From assembly GCF_023065955.2 (NCBI RefSeq), contig NW_026623056.1, positions 85,807,256 through 85,871,255 on the forward strand: DNA of 64,000 bases. Reading direction: 5' to 3'. Of the stretch, positions 59,795 to 64,000 are shown piece after piece. The position numbers and the translations under genes were made by a program. Origin of the DNA: Ursus arctos (lineage: Eukaryota; Chordata; Mammalia; Carnivora; Ursidae). The notes under the pieces were generated by a model, which saw only the letters and a list, made by a program, of their open reading frames with translations, ran no database searches and was not told where the DNA came from. How positions within the stretch are numbered: the stretch's first letter is position 1; each line of letters opens with the position of its first letter.

Positions 59795-59963
59795 ATTTCA
59801 TATAAAACAATTATCTAATTTAATCTTCACAATTACCTAGTAAAGAAAGCATTTAGTATTCTCACGTTAGACACAAACTGAGAATCGGGAACGGTAAAGA
59901 ACTCACCCGAGGTGACACAACACAGCTAAGGAGAGGAAGACACAGCATGCAAACCACATCCGG
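59795..59963 (-). repeat. MIR SINE
   Basis: Antisense MIR: TAATTTAATCTTCACAATTACCTAG, CACAAACTGAGAATCGGG, GTGACACAACACAGCTAAGG. A second, weaker antisense MIR/L2-like piece lies at about 60405-60490 (GAGCACCAACTACTTCAGGGCACCGTGCC). Confidence 0.65.
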
Positions 59964-60861
59964 CAGAATAGCCACCACGGGCCTGTTCTGCCACATCACT
60001 CCAGACCGTCAGGAGTAACTCAAGGGGGAAAAGGCCCCAGGGTGACCTCTCGTACCTTTTTCCACAAAGGACTTAAAGACACTTACATGGGCACACGCGA
60101 GATGAAATAAAAGATGAATGGACAGTGAAAACCAGACAAAAGAAAGTTCAAAGGAGGAAGGGTTAAGATACAACCAGGATAAATCGCATGCCTGAAAATC
60201 CTGCACATTTGGACGGGCCACAAATTGGCCACTGAGTTTTCCAGGAAACAATAAAGAGAAGGAAACATATCAGATACAGAATCCACAGTGGCTGTAAGAT
60301 AAGAAACACACCATCTGCTGAGAATAGACACAACTATTCCTGGTGTCGAGATTAGGGAGTCGCTTTTTTCCGAGTCCTTATAGAAAAAGAGGTCAGCAAT
60401 ATCCCGACAGGAGTTACTGAATGAGCACCAACTACTTCAGGGCACCGTGCCAAGGGCATCAGCTCCTTCAGTCCTCCCAGCCACTCAAGGGTGGGCTCAC
60501 CATCTTCAGCAAGCTCTCTCTTCGTATGGTTTCTCTCATCTGAGCCTTGGCTAAGCAGTGGACCCAGGCTGAAGGAGGTCCCTACACTGGGCAGTGGCCA
60601 GTCCTTTCCATGCCGGGGGAGGGACCGGCAGCCTCAAGGTAACATTAAGGAGCCTAACCAAGATGTGTGTCTCCACCGGGGGTTCCCCTCTACCTGCCTC
60701 CCCCATGAGAATACCCAGACCATTCCTTTAGCAGGGAGCTGGATCTGTGCCCTGGGGCAGAACCAGGGGTAGGAGCTGTTTGCCCCCAGGAAAAAACTAC
60801 CTACTCAGGGACTTCCCTTTGAACAGTGCCAATGCTCACATTTTTTAAAATATTGACTCAA

Positions 60862-61095
60862 GGGGTGCCTGGGTGGCTCAGTCAGATGAGCATCTGACTC
60901 TTGATTTTGGCTCAGGTCATGATCTCAGGGTGGTGAGATCAAGCCCCTTGACAGGCTCCTCACTCAGCACAGAGTCTGCTTGAAATTCTCTCTCTCCCTC
61001 TCCTTCTGCCCTTCCCCGACTCGCACGGGCACACAAGTTCTCTCTCTCAAATAAATAAATAAATAAATAAATAAATAAATTCTTTAAAAAATAAA
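60862..61095 (+). mobile_element. Can-SINE with expanded AAAT tail
   Basis: AGGGGTGCCTGGGTGGCTCAG head, older GACTCTTGATTTTGGCTCAGG subtype. The tail carries about eight AAAT/TAAA units. Confidence 0.92.
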
Positions 61096-61610
61096 ATTTA
61101 AACATCCAGCTGCAGGTCACCAGGGAAAAAATACCTGAGAATAAAAAGGTCCCAGGGCCATGTACTCTGATTATGACTCTAAAACCAGAATTCCAGAAAT
61201 GGTGAAATGCTCAGGGCATGGGCAAGATCCATAAAGAATAAGCCTCCCAGTATACAATGGCATTCCTTTCTCCTCCCAGGCTGGGTATTTGATAGTAAGC
61301 CAACAGAAGCCCCAAGGTTATGTCCAGGTTGTAACCACAGCTCTGGACCAACATGCTGAAACTTACAATTCTTCGGCTTCCAGACATAACAACTTAAGAG
61401 CTGTGCGTAGCCTCCAAGATGGTCCATCCCATCCAAATGTCAAATTTCTAAAGTATAAAGACAAATAACGACACACCTGTCATTTCAGTACTTCAGGACA
61501 CCATGGCAAATGGCTGAAGAGCCAAACATTTTCTGAAGGGTCTAAACACTATGGTCACAAAGACAAAAGAGAAAAGTAAGTCTGCCTCTATTTAAGAATA
61601 AAGCCAGAGG

Positions 61611-61636
61611 TAAAAATAAATAAATAAGTAAGTAAG

Positions 61637-61667
<31 letters not shown>

Positions 61668-61673
61668 AATAAA
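61611..61673 (+). repeat. (TAAA)n / (GTAA)n microsatellite
   Basis: Tetranucleotide tract: AAATAAATAAATAAG, a run of TAAG units, then AAATAAAT to about 61673. Confidence 0.9.
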
Positions 61674-61701
61674 ATTCTTTGTTTAAAAAAAAAATGTAAA
61701 A

Positions 61702-61902
61702 GGGGCGCCTGGGTGGCTTAGGTGATTAAGTGTCTGCCTTTGGCACAGGTCATGATCCTGGGGGTCCTGGGATCGAGCCCCAACTCTGGCTCCCTGCTCA
61801 GTAGGGAGTCTGCTTCTCCCTCTCCCTTTGCTCCTCTCCCCTGCTTGTGCTCTCTCTCCTTCCCTCTCTCAAATAAATAAATAAGTCTTTAAAAAAAAAA
61901 AA
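61702..61902 (+). mobile_element. Can-SINE
   Basis: AGGGGCGCCTGGGTGGCTTAGG head, CAGGTCATGATCCTGGG subtype, AAATAAATAAATAAGTCTTT-A tail. Confidence 0.94.
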
Positions 61903-62384
61903 GGGTAAAAAACTACTTTCCAATTAATTTCAGAAAGGAGCTGAATCTGGCTGAGGAAGGCAGAGGAAGAGGGCCGGTGCCACAGGTCCCAGGGAGAGGA
62001 AAGATGAAGAATCAGAGTCCCCCTGGGCATCAAATAAATGGCAGCCACCACAGCCAGACTGCACTCACACTGCTGCTGGCCCATGTGAAACTTAAGTTTC
62101 TTTACCGAAGAAAATCTGAAAGAGAGAGGCTCCACTTGGCGTGGAATCACCTAGCCACCACCCCCAAACCTGCGTCCTAAGCATGTGCACCATGTTGCTG
62201 GGTGACTGAGGGCCAGCCTGGCCTGCAGAAGCCCAATGCCATCCCACTGACCATGTGCTGGAGACAAACATTGGGCTACCAATCAATATAAACAGGGCTT
62301 CCTTTCAGTACAGTAACACTTCAAGTTCATATCTCATGTCCCCAAATAAGTTTCTTAAAAAGTATCTTAAACTCCTTGCGTGCC

Positions 62385-62450
62385 CCACATCAAGCACAAT
62401 TTACTACACATAGTAAATGCTCAATAAATACCTACCTGTCAAATGGTACA
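62385..62450 (+). repeat. L2/MIR-type 3' end fragment
   Basis: AGCACAATTTACTACACATAGTAAATGCTCAATAAATACC, the common ancient-repeat terminus. It lies about 100 bp from the 82-nt exon. Confidence 0.6.
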
Positions 62451-62547
62451 AGTCAGAAGGTAGCTCATACCTATAGAAACGCTACCCTCAATTTTCTCAT
62501 CAAAGTTTCCTGAAGGAATAATTTTGAGACAAAGAAAAAACACTTAC

Positions 62548-62629
62548 TCTATAAAGTCATGATCCTTCAAAATGGAAATCTTCTTGTTCATCTGTTTATC
62601 TGTTAATGGAAGATATTTAACAAGTATAT
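62548..62629 (-). CDS. host-gene exon, second visible (82 nt)
   Basis: Minus-strand exon with a textbook acceptor (a long T-run, then GTAG) and donor GA|GTAAGTG. Two of the three frames contain stops. The open frame takes two bases (AT) to complete a codon from the upstream exon's final G, giving GAT (Asp), then encodes ILVKYLPLTDKQMNKK and ISILKDHDFI and leaves GA for the next exon. Phase agrees on both sides, which is the main support. Product not recognised. Confidence 0.88.
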
Positions 62630-62745
62630 CTACAAAAAAAAAAAAAAGAAAGAAAGAAATTTAGGGTGTCATCAGACAAAAGTGTGGGCCTTCTATAATT
62701 ACTGTCCCTTCCACCAACAATCAAGACCTGTGTAAACAGTTTTAC

Positions 62746-62811
62746 CTAATTCACACCAAAAAGCTCCAGTTGAGTCCAATTCAATGAGATCTTTATTTAG
62801 TCCTTGAAAAG
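62746..62811 (-). CDS. host-gene exon, first visible (66 nt)
   Basis: Minus-strand exon with acceptor GGAATTCTGTAG behind a C/T-rich tract and donor TTAG|GTAAAAC. Only the frame that uses the first two bases to finish an upstream codon is open. It encodes FQGLNKDLIELD and STGAFWCEL over 21 codons and leaves one G, which the next exon's AT completes as Asp. The phase-1 intron to 62629 is 116 bp. Earlier exons must lie beyond this point, probably past 64 kb. Product unidentified. Confidence 0.85.
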
Positions 62812-64000
62812 CTACAGAATTCCAGGACAGGGGAGAAAACACCCACAACCTCAACACATGTCCCCACCAAGCAAATTAATCCACAAAGCCTGGTAATCAA
62901 GACAGTGGCAGGATGAGGGAAGTCACACCCACCAAAAGTACAGGAGCTGTACAAACATGAGGAATTGTTTATAACAAGAAGTTTTCAAAAACCAGAATTC
63001 AAAACTGGTATTAGTGATTACAATCATAAGCAACTGAAAGTAAACATGTAAAAATTAACAAAGCTTGTTAGGGTAGCAGGGTAATGACTGATTTTTCTAT
63101 TTCTAAAATTTCTTTTTTGTATTTCTACGTTTTGGTTTTATAAACGTAAAAATAACTAAAATGTAAATTTTGTTCAAACTGTTTGCAAATCAGTATTTCA
63201 TGGTCATCAATATTAAAATTATTCTAAAACAGGAGGTTAATCTCAAAGCTAGTTTTCTAAGAGACCCAGCAAGGCCCAGTTTTTGCTTTTAATTTCTAGT
63301 TTGAGAAATAACATTATTATTCTGCCCATAGGATAGAGTAGTTTCACCTTGAACAAGTTTCTATTTCCACTACAGCTTATATTAAAACTACCCCAAATTA
63401 TATACTCGGTAAATCTCTGGCTCCATGGCCTACAAAACTATTTCTCTGCTGCTTCAGGAGAAGAGGGAAAGAAACATTTTTCTATGTACTGTTATTAATA
63501 CTATATTTGGAATTTCCACAGCATAAATTTAATAGCTAAATTATTATGATGGCTAATCAGTAGGTCACAGGAAAACATAAATGAAATCAATATTTCATCA
63601 TGGCATTAAACCCCCAAAACAAGGAGACTATGTAATATATTTATCCCTGTCACTAGCACAGTGCCTCACACAGTAGGTACTTAACATTTTTTAATTTTTT
63701 GTTCTCTATCCTGCATTTAGTGAGAGTAACAATGTCTCAGTACAAAAATTTCCATTTCTTCCTACCTTTTTAATATTATATTCATTTCTTTAGTGGTCTT
63801 CCTTTTCTCCCATTCTGCTGTCTGACCTAATGCAACAAAACTTTTTTCAGTTCTTCCTTTCCTCAGTACTGACCAGAGCCCTGTTGTTTTTCACTTCAAC
63901 ACTCAAATTACATGGTCAGTGAGTGTTTTCCCCTACCTAGGGGAAAATAAATGATACACATTTTAATGTTTTGCCATTTTTACTAAAACTATAAAAAACC
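62812..64000. other. probable intron; L2-like piece at 63645-63690
   Basis: AT-rich sequence upstream of the first visible exon. CACTAGCACAGTGCCTCACACAGTAGGTACTTAAC at 63652 resembles an L2/MIR terminus. An exon-like stretch on the minus strand near 63771-63835 does not fit the reading-frame phase. Confidence 0.45.

Larger units (their letters stand above)
58855..62547 (-). other. intron of the host gene (3.7 kb)
   Basis: Phase-2 intron between the 82-nt and 124-nt exons. Besides the listed MIRs, SINEs and the ATAA/GTAA microsatellite, nothing else is recognised. Confidence 0.7.

Noticed and set aside
2953..61902. tRNA genes suggested by A- and B-box sequences
   Set aside because: All occurrences are the tRNA-derived heads of Can-SINEs, with CT-rich segments, A-tails and TSDs. 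None folds as a complete tRNA by eye.
63771..63835. Minus-strand exon candidate GCATTAG|...AAAAAG|GTAGGAAG
   Set aside because: Its open frame leaves two bases, but the next exon (62746-62811) needs one. No independent support.
1..64000. CRISPR arrays, operons, phage or integron structures
   Set aside because: The repeat content and the exon/intron signals are mammalian. Repeated units here are SINE, LINE, LTR and microsatellite.

Overview
The window is nuclear DNA of a carnivoran mammal. Eighteen copies of a tRNA-derived Can-SINE (SINEC type, starting GGGGCGCCTGGGTGGC, with an A box, a B box GGATCGAGCCCC, a CT-rich segment and an AAATAAAATCTTT-A(n) end) occur on both strands, many with clean target-site duplications (TSDs). 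The commonest SINE subtype (GGCTCAGGGCGTGATCCC...CTGCTTGTGTTCCCTCTCTCGCTGGCTGTCTC) and the young L1 family point to an arctoid caniform, most likely a bear or panda. That lineage call is inference. There is no bacterial or viral gene organisation, CRISPR array, rRNA or genuine tRNA gene.

Layout. 1-4.1 kb: unique sequence, a MIR, then an old L1 with the inverted-5'-end structure of twin priming, carrying a SINE and a duplicated CA repeat. 4.1-5.45 kb: GC-rich, unassigned. 5.45-16.6 kb: the main object, one young L1 nested inside another. The outer copy is 5'-truncated in ORF1 and flanked by a 14-bp TSD. Its ORF1-ORF2 spacer was hit by a full-length, about 6.2-kb L1 flanked by a 13-bp TSD. The inner element has a 5' UTR (itself carrying a SINE), an intact 300-codon ORF1 and an ORF2 that would be 1275 codons except for a one-base frameshift at codon 22/23. 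The outer copy has the same frameshift. 16.6-45 kb: mostly unique intergenic or intronic sequence with scattered SINEs, L1 pieces, MIR/L2, MaLR-type LTRs (two of them hit by other LTRs), a probable solo ERV LTR and hAT-type fossils. 45-51.4 kb: an ancient, nearly complete L1 that ends abruptly inside ORF2. 51.4-57.7 kb: unique sequence with old repeats.

The only host-gene evidence is at 57.7-62.8 kb on the minus strand. Four exons (66, 82, 124 and 131 nt) have AG/GT boundaries, and their intron phases fit end to end (1, 2, 0), giving one continuous reading frame of about 134 residues. I do not recognise the protein. The gene enters from beyond 64 kb and continues toward lower coordinates, so much of the rest of the window is probably its introns or 3' flank. 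Both young L1 ORF2 frames lie antisense to it.

I saw no clearly new multi-gene system. The most informative objects are the L1-in-L1 nest, the ORF2 frameshift shared by both copies, the SINE within the L1 promoter region, and the unidentified host-gene exons.
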